Shown: piece by piece, positions 6,140-12,554 of the stretch
Layout: every line of letters begins with the position of its first letter
Position numbering within the stretch: the first letter of the stretch is position 1
Origin: RGIG6375 sp964472725
GTDB taxonomy: Bacteria > Bacillota > Clostridia > Oscillospirales > Oscillospiraceae
Assembly: GCA_964472725.1 (NCBI GenBank)
Contig: CAYYLZ010000045.1
Location: forward strand, 1 to 15,693
Direction of reading: 5' to 3'
Length of the DNA stretch: 15,693 nucleotides
Notes under the pieces: model-generated
Database searches by the model: none
What the model saw: only the letters and a program-made list of their open reading frames with translations
Told to the model about the DNA's origin: nothing
Program-made: the position numbers and the translations under genes

Positions 6140-6179
6140 ACATTTAAGACTTCAAATCGTAAGATTTGAGGTCTTTTTT
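6117..6179 (+). repeat. attL direct repeat
   Basis: This holds the tRNA-Leu(CAG) 3' end plus terminator. It matches 14888-14950 at 62 of 63 positions; the single difference is A6149 versus G14920, inside the terminator stem. Looser similarity runs on to AACTTTTT (about 6191-6198 and 14961-14968). Confidence 0.93.
6146..6179 (+). terminator. Terminator of the tRNA-Leu unit
   Basis: AAGACTTCAAATC (6146-6158) pairs with GATTTGAGGTCTT (6163-6175) with one G-U and loop GTAA, followed by TTTTTT. A near-identical copy lies at 14917-14951 in the right attachment repeat. Confidence 0.95.
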
Positions 6180-6231
6180 GTTGTTTTCGTAACTTTTTAG
6201 GGTATTTTGGTATTGAAATAATGTCGGCATC

Positions 6232-7413
6232 TTATGTCGGCGTATGATGTTCCGAACATGCTTCCGAACAAATTTCAGCCTTTTGAAATACCTCGTCCAT
6301 GATGCTTGCGGCTATTTTCATGTCCTCCAAATCCGTATGCACGTAAATTCCATAAGTAGTGCTAATATCTTCATGGCCTAAAAAATCTCTAACTTGATTG
6401 AGTGTTGCCCGCTTTGCCATTAATGAAGCTGCGGTATGTCTCAAGTCATGCAAGCGGAGTTTTTCTAGGCCGTACTTTTTGAGTACCTTTTGCTGCTTGT
6501 GAGATATATACGATGGAGTGACGGCAGTTCCGTCAGGCCATTGGCAAACTTTGTCAAGCGGAGTTCCTGCGCTCTCATGCATGGCTTTGAGGTCTTTTAA
6601 GTATTGCACAAAGAATGTACCTAGATCAAGAGTTCGGTTGCTCTTGGCTGTTTTAGTGGCCTCTTTTTCCCAAAGATGCCCCGCGTTTTCGACAACTGTA
6701 TTGCAGATGTGCATAGTGTTACGTTCGAAATCGATATCTTTCCAACGTAATCCGCATATTTCAGACCTACGCAAGCCGTAGCCTAACCCGAGGGTGATTG
6801 CTGCACGTATAGGCTCGCCCTCTTGCTCGATTGCTTTTAGCAACTGTGCCACTTGCTCTATCGAATAGGCTTTACCCTCATACTTTGCTGCGGTGGGTAG
6901 TTCAATGCCTGATGCTGGATTGTCGGGACGAATACCGGCCATAACAGCGTCTTTCATAACACCTAGAATGATTAAGTGTATTTTCCTAACGGTCTTAGCA
7001 GATAAGGTCTTTAGTAACTCATCATAAAAGCCACGTATGTGATACATGCTAATTTCACGAGTACGCATTTTCCCAAAACGTGGCAATATATGCCCGTTAA
7101 TATTATACTCATATGCCGTTATAGTGCTTTCGCGAAGTACAGCAGACTTATGCTCAAGCCACAGTTTAACGCTTTCGGAGAACAGCGGGTTTGCATGAAT
7201 AACTTCTGCATTGGACTCCCGCTCCCAATCTGCAACGAAGCGCTTTAACATTTCTTCTGCTCTTCTTTTGTTGCCTTTTACTGATAATCCAGTTGTTTTA
7301 GAGCGTTGGCGTATGCGCCCGGTGGTTGGGTCGTATACTCTAGCCCTTACAACGTATTTGCCATCTTCAACCTGTAGTGAAGCGGAAACATGCTTCTTTT
7401 TGTCGCCCGTCAT
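6232..7413 (-). CDS. int: Tyrosine site-specific recombinase (integrase)
   Basis: A 393-residue phage/ICE-type integrase. Residues about 8-65 form an arm-binding N-domain (YVVRARVYDPTTGRIRQ), 75-160 the core-binding SAM-like domain, and 185-380 the catalytic domain. Catalytic residues: Arg215 (GLRRSE), His322 and Arg325 (HDLRH), His347 (GHEDIS) and nucleophile Tyr357 (YVH). Family length is about 370-400. ATG 7413 is preferred, with AAAGGAG about 10 nt upstream; an in-frame TTG at 7500 would add 29 residues but has poor spacing from its AGGAG. The stop codon lies 53 bp from the attL repeat, so the enzyme presumably acts on the flanking att sites. No clear excisionase gene was seen, though the RHH or zinc protein might take such a role. 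Confidence 0.96.
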   Translation of the reverse strand: MTGDKKKHVSASLQVEDGKYVVRARVYDPTTGRIRQRSKTTGLSVKGNKRRAEEMLKRFVADWERESNAEVIHANPLFSESVKLWLEHKSAVLRESTITAYEYNINGHILPRFGKMRTREISMYHIRGFYDELLKTLSAKTVRKIHLIILGVMKDAVMAGIRPDNPASGIELPTAAKYEGKAYSIEQVAQLLKAIEQEGEPIRAAITLGLGYGLRRSEICGLRWKDIDFERNTMHICNTVVENAGHLWEKEATKTAKSNRTLDLGTFFVQYLKDLKAMHESAGTPLDKVCQWPDGTAVTPSYISHKQQKVLKKYGLEKLRLHDLRHTAASLMAKRATLNQVRDFLGHEDISTTYGIYVHTDLEDMKIAASIMDEVFQKAEICSEACSEHHTPT

Positions 7414-7742
7414 TGATAATAAACTCCTTTCTTGACAGGCTGAATTATTACCGTCGCCATTGTAGATTGTAGCCGGGTGTTTTTCAAGTGTCTTTTTCAA
7501 AAAATGCTATCGCTCCTATTCGTTTTATTTTATTGCGCCAACTTACAGTGTAGCGTCTAAGCGCCCGAGGACGGGGATATCTTATATTTACAAAGCCCAT
7601 AACGATGGGAATTTACTTGAAAATATTTCTATATAAAAACATTGTTTTATAAGCATAGTGTAGGTAAAATAAGCCCTTTGTTATGGCATATTTGCGAGTA
7701 TCAAAAAAATTAACTGTTCTGCAAAACAAACTGTTGACAAAG
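7414..7742. other. Gene-free region upstream of int
   Basis: A/T-rich, with no ORF supported. On the minus strand there are TATAAA/TATGCT-like -10 sequences near 7645-7655 without a convincing -35 at 17 bp. CCCATAAC (about 7597) and GTTATGGC (about 7680) are inverted copies. The integrase promoter is presumably here but cannot be placed with confidence. Confidence 0.3.
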
Positions 7743-8591
7743 TTAAGCGCCTAATGAAGTGGTGGACGAAGTATATATATCAAACTCGTCCTCGTTCATT
7801 CCTGCTATTATTTCTTGGAACCTTATAGAGTGTAGAATATCGTCCAAAAAGCAGCCGCCTTTCGGTTGCTTCCAACCCCGGGAGGTTTTTAAGGGTGATA
7901 CCATTTCTAAACCCCGATAATATATACCACCATTGGCAATTTGTTTAAGGTGTTCAACGAAGTCCTCGGGGGTACTACAGATACACTTCCTGCTTATAGA
8001 CATTACAGGAGAACCCGCAATTAAAGGCATTCCCGCGTTATCGAGTTTTACGTTAATATCAGCTATCACGCGGTCAAAAACTACTTCTCGCTGTTCGTAA
8101 TAAATTCGATAACGTTCGTTGACATATGCCGTTACAACTAATGTGGGTATTGTAAATCTGGCAGTTATATCACTCTTAGCAAGATTTGGCGTTCTGCCCA
8201 TTAAAGATAAATTATACTTGGTATTGTTTCTTATATGACCGTCTGCATGGTCAACCGTTAAATCAAGTCTTGATTTGTATTCGATAAACTTCTGCATATC
8301 GTCTAAAAAAGTATTAACGTTAATCTTTCCAAGATAACAGGCAATTGCTACATCATACATATACATTCCAACATCGGAACCGTTATGTCGGATTTTGATA
8401 CGAAGCCTACCGTCATCTCGGAACGGTTTCAATCTGTCCAACTTTAAAATACTTAGTAAAGTTTCATTATATGTAAAATAATCCTGTACTCCATCACACT
8501 TTAACGTGTAGACTATCAAGATTCCTCTAATATCAATTTTACGGGTGTTGCTCTCCATTGAGCTTGTTGTTTTGCTTTGAAATTTTGCCAT
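7743..8591 (-). CDS. HNH-motif protein (homing-endonuclease-like)
   Basis: A 282-residue protein. Residues 113-138 read VDHADG, then NN (122-123), YNL (126-128) and PNLAKS, matching the V-D-H-x-D-G-x3-N-N-x3-N-L pattern of HNH endonucleases of phages and mobile introns. His115 would be the general base, with Asn127 in the usual structural position. The preceding segment (MYMYDVAIACYLG, 77-88) resembles the helix before the HNH fold in the same families. The regions before residue 70 and after 150 are not recognised. ATG 8591 has AAAGGA about 10 nt upstream. It is alone between int and the origin-like region. Possible roles are homing, processing at the adjacent origin, or anti-competitor nuclease. 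The motif is clear; activity is unproven. Confidence 0.65.
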   Translation of the reverse strand: MAKFQSKTTSSMESNTRKIDIRGILIVYTLKCDGVQDYFTYNETLLSILKLDRLKPFRDDGRLRIKIRHNGSDVGMYMYDVAIACYLGKINVNTFLDDMQKFIEYKSRLDLTVDHADGHIRNNTKYNLSLMGRTPNLAKSDITARFTIPTLVVTAYVNERYRIYYEQREVVFDRVIADINVKLDNAGMPLIAGSPVMSISRKCICSTPEDFVEHLKQIANGGIYYRGLEMVSPLKTSRGWKQPKGGCFLDDILHSIRFQEIIAGMNEDEFDIYTSSTTSLGA

Positions 8592-8634
8592 TAATTAGTA
8601 TTCCTTTCGTTAATATTATATTTATTTAAAGCTC

Positions 8635-8708
8635 GCATCGTGTTCTAAAAGACTATCGCCAGCCTCCCTTTCACTTTTGGATTTTAAGAAAGGCGATGAA
8701 CACAATGC
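8635..8708. repeat. Long interrupted inverted repeat upstream of the HNH gene
   Basis: GCATCGTGTTC (8635-8645) pairs with GAACACAATGC (8698-8708) with one G-U, and ATCGCC (8655-8660) pairs with GGCGAT (8692-8697). The two stems stack with a 9-nt bulge on one side and a loop of about 31 nt. It may be an origin or leader structure. Confidence 0.4.
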
Positions 8709-8813
8709 TCGCTCTTTTATAGACTTAGCAAGGGTATAGATTAGTAGATGGACTCGTCACGAGAAAAATAGCCAAAGTTGTTGCGGCGCAACGTATTTCA
8801 GCTATTTGCCGCC

Positions 8814-8957
8814 TGCCAAATTTGTCGAAGTGCATACGGGGTGAAAAAGCCCATAATGAAGCGCATTTTTGGCTGTATGCCTTGCTTTTCACGCCTTAAC
8901 AATGGGCTTTTTAGCATTCGGCAAATTTGTCGAAATTACCCCGCCAAATTTGTCGAT
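8814..8957. other. Origin-like region: three iterons around inverted repeats
   Basis: GCCAAATTTGTCGAA (8815-8829), GCAAATTTGTCGAA (8921-8934) and GCCAAATTTGTCGAT (8943-8957) are direct repeats; the last two are 23 bp apart. Between the first and second lie inverted repeats GAAAAAGCCCAT (8842-8853)/ATGGGCTTTTTA (8902-8913) and GCATAC (8832-8837)/GTATGC (8875-8880). The position just beyond the 3' end of the Rep-like gene suits a replication origin. The core TTTGTCGAA also matches the Spo0A box, an alternative reading. Confidence 0.5.
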
Positions 8958-8986
8958 TTTACAGCGAAAAGGGTTCGACTACCCTA

Positions 8987-9040
8987 AACCGTAAAGGGGG
9001 AAGCCCTGCCGGCGCTCTGTAGCCGTAAAGGGGCAACCCC
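8987..9040 (+). repeat. Two copies of the AACCGYAAAGG...AACCCC repeat
   Basis: AACCGTAAAGGGGGAAGCCC (8987-9006) and AGCCGTAAAGGGGCAACCCC (9021-9040) lie just downstream of the Rep-like gene. Related copies are at 12454-12542, downstream of the resolvase gene. The second copy contains the mini-hairpin AAGGGG-CAA-CCCCTT. Confidence 0.7.
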
Positions 9041-9054
9041 TTGAAATTATCATT

Positions 9055-9993
9055 TCAATTCGGTCTGCAAAAACAGCCGAGTATTCTTACTCTTTCGTAA
9101 TTTGACCCGCTGTATATAACGTGTGGATTAACGAAAATTTTGGTTATTCCACCAGCAGTCACAAATGCACAGAAAGGCTCGAGCTCACCGTTTACCTCCA
9201 CGCGGATATTACCGTATATTTTTTTCAGCCTTGCCATTGTGCTATAATCATAGCCAACTGCCTTGCAGAACTCGGGGAGGGTAAGAAATTCGATATTCTC
9301 CAAGTCTTTCTCGAAAATGTTTTTGCAAATGATATTGTGCTCAATATTGATATACGGCAACATTTGAAAAATATATCCTAATTGCCTATGGTTACTCGTG
9401 GAAGTCCTGCGATAAAGACTTCGCACGGCGTTCATATATATTTTTTGGAAAGAGCCAAGCTCAGCACTTTTACTAAGTGCTCCGTAGCGGAATATCCCCG
9501 GGTTCATATGTAGAGCACCGTCCTCATCTTCGTACATATAGCGGGGGCAAACTTCATCTAAAAAGCGGCTCACAGTTCTTGCAGAAAGCCCCGTTAGCTC
9601 GGGCAAATGTGCGCGAGTCAAAGCCGTGCGCTGTGAGCGAAAAAGTCCGTCTGAATTGTATTTAAGAAATGTGCTTAAATATATAAGGCGGGCTGTTGTT
9701 TCGGGGGAAAGCCCCTCGAATTGCTGATTGGCAGATACAAAAGCGAATTTGCCAAGCTCTTTGCTGACAATCTCCGCGTTTTCGCGGCGTTCTTTCCAAC
9801 GTTCTTTCCAACGTTGATGCCTCTCCTTGTCTTCCGGGGTGAATATCGTTGAACCCACGGGAACTATAGCTGTTGTAGCGTCTACAACTTCACCTGTGGA
9901 GCGCCGCACAGCTATTGTTTCCCCAGTGGTTTCGTTGGTGTGGTATTCGTAACCTTTTGCCTTGTATAATTCGGTATAAGCTGTAATATTCGT
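9055..9993 (-). CDS. Winged-helix Rep-like protein, probable ACG start
   Basis: Read from ACG 9993 it has 312 residues; the first conventional start is GTG 9909 (284 residues). The ACG lies 8 nt after a perfect AGGAGG (10002-10007 complement), and the 28 residues it adds (starting NITAYTELYKAKGYEYHTNE) look like genuine protein; the stop in this frame is just upstream. Residues about 120-170 of the long form contain a helix-turn-helix (ELTGLSARTVSRFLDEV) after ARLIYLSTFLKYN, and the C-terminus has FVNPHVIYSG then ERVRIL, reminiscent of the NP...G motif of RepL-type Firmicute plasmid initiators. Iterons lie beyond its 3' end. Initiator function is an inference; a transcription regulator is the alternative. 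It is co-transcribed with the upstream zinc-protein gene, whose stop overlaps the ribosome-binding site. Confidence 0.7.
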   Translation of the reverse strand, partial: TNITAYTELYKAKGYEYHTNETTGETIAVRRSTGEVVDATTAIVPVGSTIFTPEDKERHQRWKERWKERRENAEIVSKELGKFAFVSANQQFEGLSPETTARLIYLSTFLKYNSDGLFRSQRTALTRAHLPELTGLSARTVSRFLDEVCPRYMYEDEDGALHMNPGIFRYGALSKSAELGSFQKIYMNAVRSLYRRTSTSNHRQLGYIFQMLPYINIEHNIICKNIFEKDLENIEFLTLPEFCKAVGYDYSTMARLKKIYGNIRVEVNGELEPFCAFVTAGGITKIFVNPHVIYSGSNYERVRILGCFCRPN

Positions 9994-10005
9994 TTGTTAT
10001 CCCTC

Positions 10006-10191
10006 CTATATAGTATTACTAAGGGTGCTGCTTATCTCGCGATATAATTTATCAAAGCAGTCACCGCACACCTCTATGGTTAATCGGGAGCCGTCGTGGA
10101 TACTTTCATAACGAGCGTCCAGTGTTACTATAGAGGTAACTAAGCACTCAGCGCCGCATATTTCACATACGGGCGTTTCCTTTATAGTCAT
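10006..10191 (-). CDS. Small two-CxxC zinc-ribbon protein
   Basis: A 61-residue protein with CEIC near the N-terminus (residues about 9-12) and CGDC near residue 43-46, the typical four-Cys ligand set of a zinc ribbon. ATG 10191 has AAGGAG at a 7-nt spacing; an upstream in-frame ATG at 10269 would add a lysine/arginine-rich stretch without a ribosome-binding site. Its TAG stop (10006-10008) is embedded in the AGGAGG that serves the next gene, so the two are translationally coupled. Its role is unknown; it could assist the Rep-like protein or regulate the operon. Confidence 0.72.
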   Translation of the reverse strand: MTIKETPVCEICGAECLVTSIVTLDARYESIHDGSRLTIEVCGDCFDKLYREISSTLSNTI

Positions 10192-10457
10192 GATAATTCT
10201 CCTTTCTGCGGCGTAAATGCGCCGCTCTGTTGTTTTTTTTTCGCTGTTTTCACGTTGGTTCCTGCCCATCTGTCAAGCGGCGTTCTCACCTGCGTTTATG
10301 CGCTCTCACCTTGTTTTGGCGGTCATGGCGGCACTTCGCCCGGTAGTATCTCTCGCGCGCAGCGTATTCAGTTTTCAAGGTGCATTGGGCTATATTTGCC
10401 CGTATGGCTAATTACTCATAATGCAATACCCTAATTGCTATTAAGCCAAAAACAAAA
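10192..10457 (-). promoter_or_regulatory. Leader of the zinc protein/Rep operon with hairpin and tandem 12-mers
   Basis: No gene is supported here. On the minus strand GCGGCG-CATTTA-CGCCGC (10208-10225) forms a perfect 6-bp stem ending directly before the ribosome-binding site. Plus-strand GCGTTCTCACCT (10280-10291) and GCGCTCTCACCT (10300-10311) are tandem copies 20 bp apart. A minus TTGACA (10271-10276) has no matching -10 box. The promoter could not be fixed. Confidence 0.4.
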
Positions 10458-10520
10458 AAACGCAGATACAGTACCCGGGGAGTTGCCCTCAGGTGGTAGT
10501 ATCTGCGTTTGCTTTTTTAA
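10458..10520. terminator. Bidirectional terminator hairpin
   Basis: AAACGCAGATAC (10458-10469) and GTATCTGCGTTT (10499-10510) form a perfect 12-bp stem. The plus side is followed by GCTTTTTT and the minus side by TTTTGTTTTT. It ends leftward transcripts from the RHH gene before the Rep operon leader. The stretch 10521-10664 is A/T-rich and shows nothing further. Confidence 0.85.
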
Positions 10521-10664
10521 GCGGTCGCGTTTGCTATGTTATTTGATTAGATAACTATAATATCATATGTAGCCGAGAATGTCAATAGCTATGACGAAAA
10601 ATATGAGAATATATAGACTATTATATTAGCTGTGATTTTTAGCCGTGTATGGGAGATGAAGCGA

Positions 10665-10904
10665 CTACATATTAATATCCTCTGCGAGGGCGGCGTTAAT
10701 ACCAAAACCAACCCCCTGCTCCCGCTCCATGCGTTGGAGAATAGCGGCATAGATATACGCGTTCACACTTTCGCCGTGTGCAGTGGCAATAGCCTGTATA
10801 ACTTCTTTCTGCCCCTTGGGAATAGTTAGGTTAATTCTATCGTATGTCTTTTTATTAAATTCATTATTATACTTAATTGCCTCGCTCTTTTCCTTGTATG
10901 CCAT
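10665..10904 (-). CDS. Ribbon-helix-helix (Arc/CopG-type) DNA-binding protein
   Basis: A 79-residue protein. Residues about 23-60 form the fold: strand YDRINLTIPKG (21-31) giving the intersubunit beta-ribbon, then helices KEVIQAIATAHG and SVNAYIYAAILQRMERE. The N-terminal 20 residues are charged. ATG 10904 has GAGGTGA at a 6-nt spacing. Its promoter overlaps palindrome 1 of a set of three 12-bp palindromes (10943-11020), so it probably represses itself and the divergent rightward promoter. RHH proteins also serve as relaxosome accessory factors, so an oriT role is possible. Fold is confident; targets are inferred from position. Confidence 0.85.
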   Translation of the reverse strand: MAYKEKSEAIKYNNEFNKKTYDRINLTIPKGQKEVIQAIATAHGESVNAYIYAAILQRMEREQGVGFGINAALAEDINM

Positions 10905-10923
10905 CTTATATCACCTCATACCT

Positions 10924-10952
10924 ACTATATCACCATATGGAACATTACGCAA
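10924..10952 (-). promoter_or_regulatory. Promoter of the RHH gene
   Basis: Minus strand TTGCGT (complement of 10947-10952), 17-bp spacer, TATAGT (complement of 10924-10929). The -35 box lies inside palindrome 1. Confidence 0.6.
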
Positions 10953-11020
10953 TGTGCTGAATGCACAAACCTTTTCCTCGAACATTGTACAATGTGCCAA
11001 TTGACGACCATTGCGCAATG
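10943..11020. promoter_or_regulatory. Three 12-bp palindromic operators between divergent promoters
   Basis: CATTACGCAATG (10943-10954, near-palindrome), CATTGTACAATG (10983-10994, perfect) and CATTGCGCAATG (11009-11020, perfect) are each followed by TGC on the plus strand. Starts are 40 and 26 bp apart. Site 1 covers the leftward -35 box and site 3 fills the rightward promoter spacer. Confidence 0.7.
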
Positions 11021-11029
11021 TGCTATGCT
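11001..11029 (+). promoter_or_regulatory. Rightward promoter of the coiled-coil/SprT unit
   Basis: TTGACG (11001-11006), 17-bp spacer containing palindrome 3, TATGCT (11024-11029). The 175-nt leader to the next ATG is purine-rich and contains ACGGATAA twice (about 11064 and 11114); no gene is seen in it. Confidence 0.6.
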
Positions 11030-11204
11030 GTAATCACACAAGGGAACCCCGGACGGGTCAAGACGGATAAAGTAGGGTAACCGAAATAAGAACGTAAGAC
11101 AAGAACGGGAACGGATAAGAGAGATTGAGATTGCCAAAGAGCATAGATGTTTAAGGCCGCCCGCCACCCGTCCAAAGCCCCAAGAAAGAAAGGAAGATAA
11201 AACA

Positions 11205-11480
11205 ATGTCAAGTATCGAAATCATTTCCAAAATTGAAGCTCTTAGAGAGTGGGAGGCTTTAGCTGCCGAAGCTGCTGCCGAAATCGAAGCCCTAAAGGAC
11301 ACCATAAAAAAAGAAATGGATAACAGGGGTGTAGAAGAATTAGAGGCAGGGCAGTATATTGCAAGATTTACAACCGTTGTATCTAATAGGCTTGACACAA
11401 CCGCGCTAAAGCGTGAAAACAACGCCCTATATCAAAGATACATTAAACAGACAACCTCCCGCCGCTTTTCCATTGCATAA
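11205..11480 (+). CDS. Small phage/ICE-type coiled-coil protein
   Basis: A 91-residue protein. Residues 1-50 are mostly helical and charged (IEALREWEALAAEAAAEIEA then KDTIKKEMDNRG), predicted coiled coil. The C-terminus has EAGQYIARFTT, SNRLDTTALK and a final TSRRFSIA. This arrangement resembles small Firmicute phage proteins and the tail of some YqaJ-associated proteins, whose function is unclear. ATG 11205 has AGGAAG about 9 nt upstream. It is the first gene of the rightward unit, followed by the SprT-like gene after 148 nt. I assign no function. Confidence 0.75.
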   Translation: MSSIEIISKIEALREWEALAAEAAAEIEALKDTIKKEMDNRGVEELEAGQYIARFTTVVSNRLDTTALKRENNALYQRYIKQTTSRRFSIA

Positions 11481-11486
11481 AAAGAA

Positions 11487-11585
11487 GTCTGCTACCCCAA
11501 CCGACCAAAGTTAGATAGCAGACCTCTACACCACGCAGCCAATCACGGGAGCGGGTACAAGTGAATTATAGCTGTATTCGCTCCC
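11487..11585 (+). promoter_or_regulatory. Two hairpins in the spacer before the SprT-like gene
   Basis: GTCTGCTA (11487-11494) pairs with TAGCAGAC (11516-11523), and GGGAGCG (11547-11553) pairs with CGCTCCC (11579-11585). Neither has an immediate U-run, although a T7 run follows at about 11601. They may attenuate expression or process the transcript. Confidence 0.4.
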
Positions 11586-11628
11586 TATTTCAACATCAAT
11601 TTTTTTGAATGAAAGGGAGTAACAAAAG

Positions 11629-12279
11629 ATGAAAGAGATAACCAAATACAGCCGCCTTGCCGGTTACCTTGAAAAACTTTATGACAAGCTAAACGCGGCC
11701 TTTTTCGATGGAGAACTCGAACGCCCTGTTATTACAATCCAAAGCAGCAGCCGCAGTTACGGGCATTATACGCTCTATGACGCGTGGCATATTAAAGGGG
11801 AGGGGTACAGGGAGATAAATATAGCCGCCGGAACGCTTGACAGACCTATAGAGTATACGGTATGCACGATGCTTCACGAAATGTGTCACCAATACAACAA
11901 CGAGGTTATAAACGCGCAGGATTGCTCGAGGGGTGGAACTTACCATAATCGATACTTTAAAGAAGCCGCCGAAGCGCACGGGCTGATTGTTTCCCGCTCC
12001 GAAAAATATGGGTGGAGCATAACAAGCCCCTCGGAAGAATTGCTGTGTTGGATATTTGAGAATGATATACAAGAAATACAACTAAGCCGCACCGATTACT
12101 ATGACCTGCGTATTATTGGAGGGAATACGGTTGTAAGCGGTGGAGCGCCTACACCTACCACGCGACCCAACCACAATTACCGCTACATATGCCCCTGCTG
12201 CCATAACATAGCCCGCTCCGGCAAACCGATTAGGCTTATATGTGGGGATTGCTTGCAGACTATGACAATGGAACTTTAA
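11629..12279 (+). CDS. SprT-like zinc metalloprotease-domain protein
   Basis: A 216-residue cytosolic protein. The SprT-like domain spans about 10-135, with zinc site HEMCH (His83, Glu84, His87) and a likely third ligand His106 in YHNRYFKEAAEAHG. A C-terminal zinc ribbon has C188-x2-C191 and C205-x2-C208. This order is that of the SprT/Spartan family; eukaryotic Spartan cleaves DNA-protein crosslinks, while bacterial element-encoded copies are poorly characterised. ATG 11629 has GGGAG 9 nt upstream. A linker at 160-185 (GGAPTPTTRP) separates the domains. On a replicating element it could remove covalent protein-DNA adducts, but that is inference. All catalytic residues are present. Confidence 0.85.
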   Translation: MKEITKYSRLAGYLEKLYDKLNAAFFDGELERPVITIQSSSRSYGHYTLYDAWHIKGEGYREINIAAGTLDRPIEYTVCTMLHEMCHQYNNEVINAQDCSRGGTYHNRYFKEAAEAHGLIVSRSEKYGWSITSPSEELLCWIFENDIQEIQLSRTDYYDLRIIGGNTVVSGGAPTPTTRPNHNYRYICPCCHNIARSGKPIRLICGDCLQTMTMEL

Positions 12280-12301
12280 TGTGTGAAAGGTAGTGAAAAT
12301 A

Positions 12302-12400
12302 ATGGGTAAATTGTTCGCGTGTGCTTTGATATGTGCGGTAGCAACGGTATGCCCCCCTGTAGCGCTGTTGCTGTTGGCATTAATGAAGAGTAAGGATTGA
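12302..12400 (+). CDS. Small hydrophobic peptide (32 aa)
   Basis: ATG 12302 to TGA 12400 encodes a 32-residue peptide: MGKLF, then a single hydrophobic segment ACALICAVATVCPPVALLLLAL, ending MKSKD. This is a plausible one-pass membrane peptide, with a basic residue on each side of the hydrophobic stretch. The ribosome-binding site is weak (AAAGG about 11 nt upstream). It starts 22 nt after the SprT-like stop and ends just before a strong terminator, so it is the last gene of that unit. A toxin-like role is possible but unsupported. Confidence 0.5.
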   Translation: MGKLFACALICAVATVCPPVALLLLALMKSKD

Positions 12401-12408
12401 ATATGCTG

Positions 12409-12438
12409 AAAGGGCGAGGGAAAAACCTCGCCCTTTTT
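12409..12438 (+). terminator. Terminator of the rightward unit
   Basis: AAAGGGCGAGG (12409-12419) and CCTCGCCCTTT (12426-12436) form a perfect 11-bp stem with a short A-rich loop and a following T-run. Confidence 0.95.
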
Positions 12439-12453
12439 CTGTCACGCACTTAT

Positions 12454-12542
12454 AACCGCAAAGTATCAACCCCACACCCTAAACCGCAAAGGTTCAACCC
12501 CCTGTAGTTGATTTGTATATATAACCACAAAGGTGTAACCCC
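12454..12542 (+). repeat. Three copies of the AACCGCAAAGG...AACCCC repeat
   Basis: AACCGCAAAGTATCAACCCC (12454-12473), AACCGCAAAGGTTCAACCCC (12482-12501) and AACCACAAAGGTGTAACCCC (12523-12542) lie just past the 3' end of the resolvase gene. ACCCTAAACCGCAAAGG (12477-12492 region) matches ACCCTAAACCGTAAAGG at 8981-8997 with one change. The centres form tiny hairpins that differ in sequence but keep pairing (GGTT-C-AACC, GGT-GTA-ACC). Confidence 0.75.
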
Positions 12543-12554
12543 TCTGTATTGAAT

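Noticed and set aside
5874..6147. ORFs across the two tRNA genes (minus 5874-6143 and plus 5947-6147)
   Set aside because: The minus translation contains REAGLEPARAY and RWDLNPHA, the familiar artefact of translating antisense tRNA-Leu.
7592..8859. Shared 14-mer AAAGCCCATAAYGA upstream of int (about 7592) and in the origin-like region (about 8846)
   Set aside because: Only two copies, one base different and A/T-rich; may be chance, although the second copy is part of an inverted repeat.
10271..10276. Minus-strand TTGACA as promoter of the zinc protein/Rep operon
   Set aside because: The sequence 16-18 bp downstream (around GTGAAA) has no -10 resemblance.
10360..10390. Minus-strand CCTTGAAAACTGAATA resembling rRNA spacer sequence
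   Set aside because: No rRNA or tRNA sequence is nearby, and a 16-base match to a common motif is not enough.
10925..11422. 165-codon minus ORF across the operator region and coiled-coil gene
   Set aside because: It covers two promoters and three palindromes and is antisense to a better-supported gene.
11689..12081. 130-codon minus ORF antisense to the SprT-like gene
   Set aside because: Shadow of a gene with intact catalytic motifs.
8814..12542. Possible CRISPR array from repeated units
   Set aside because: Repeat units are short, diverged, unevenly spaced and split into clusters; no cas gene is present.
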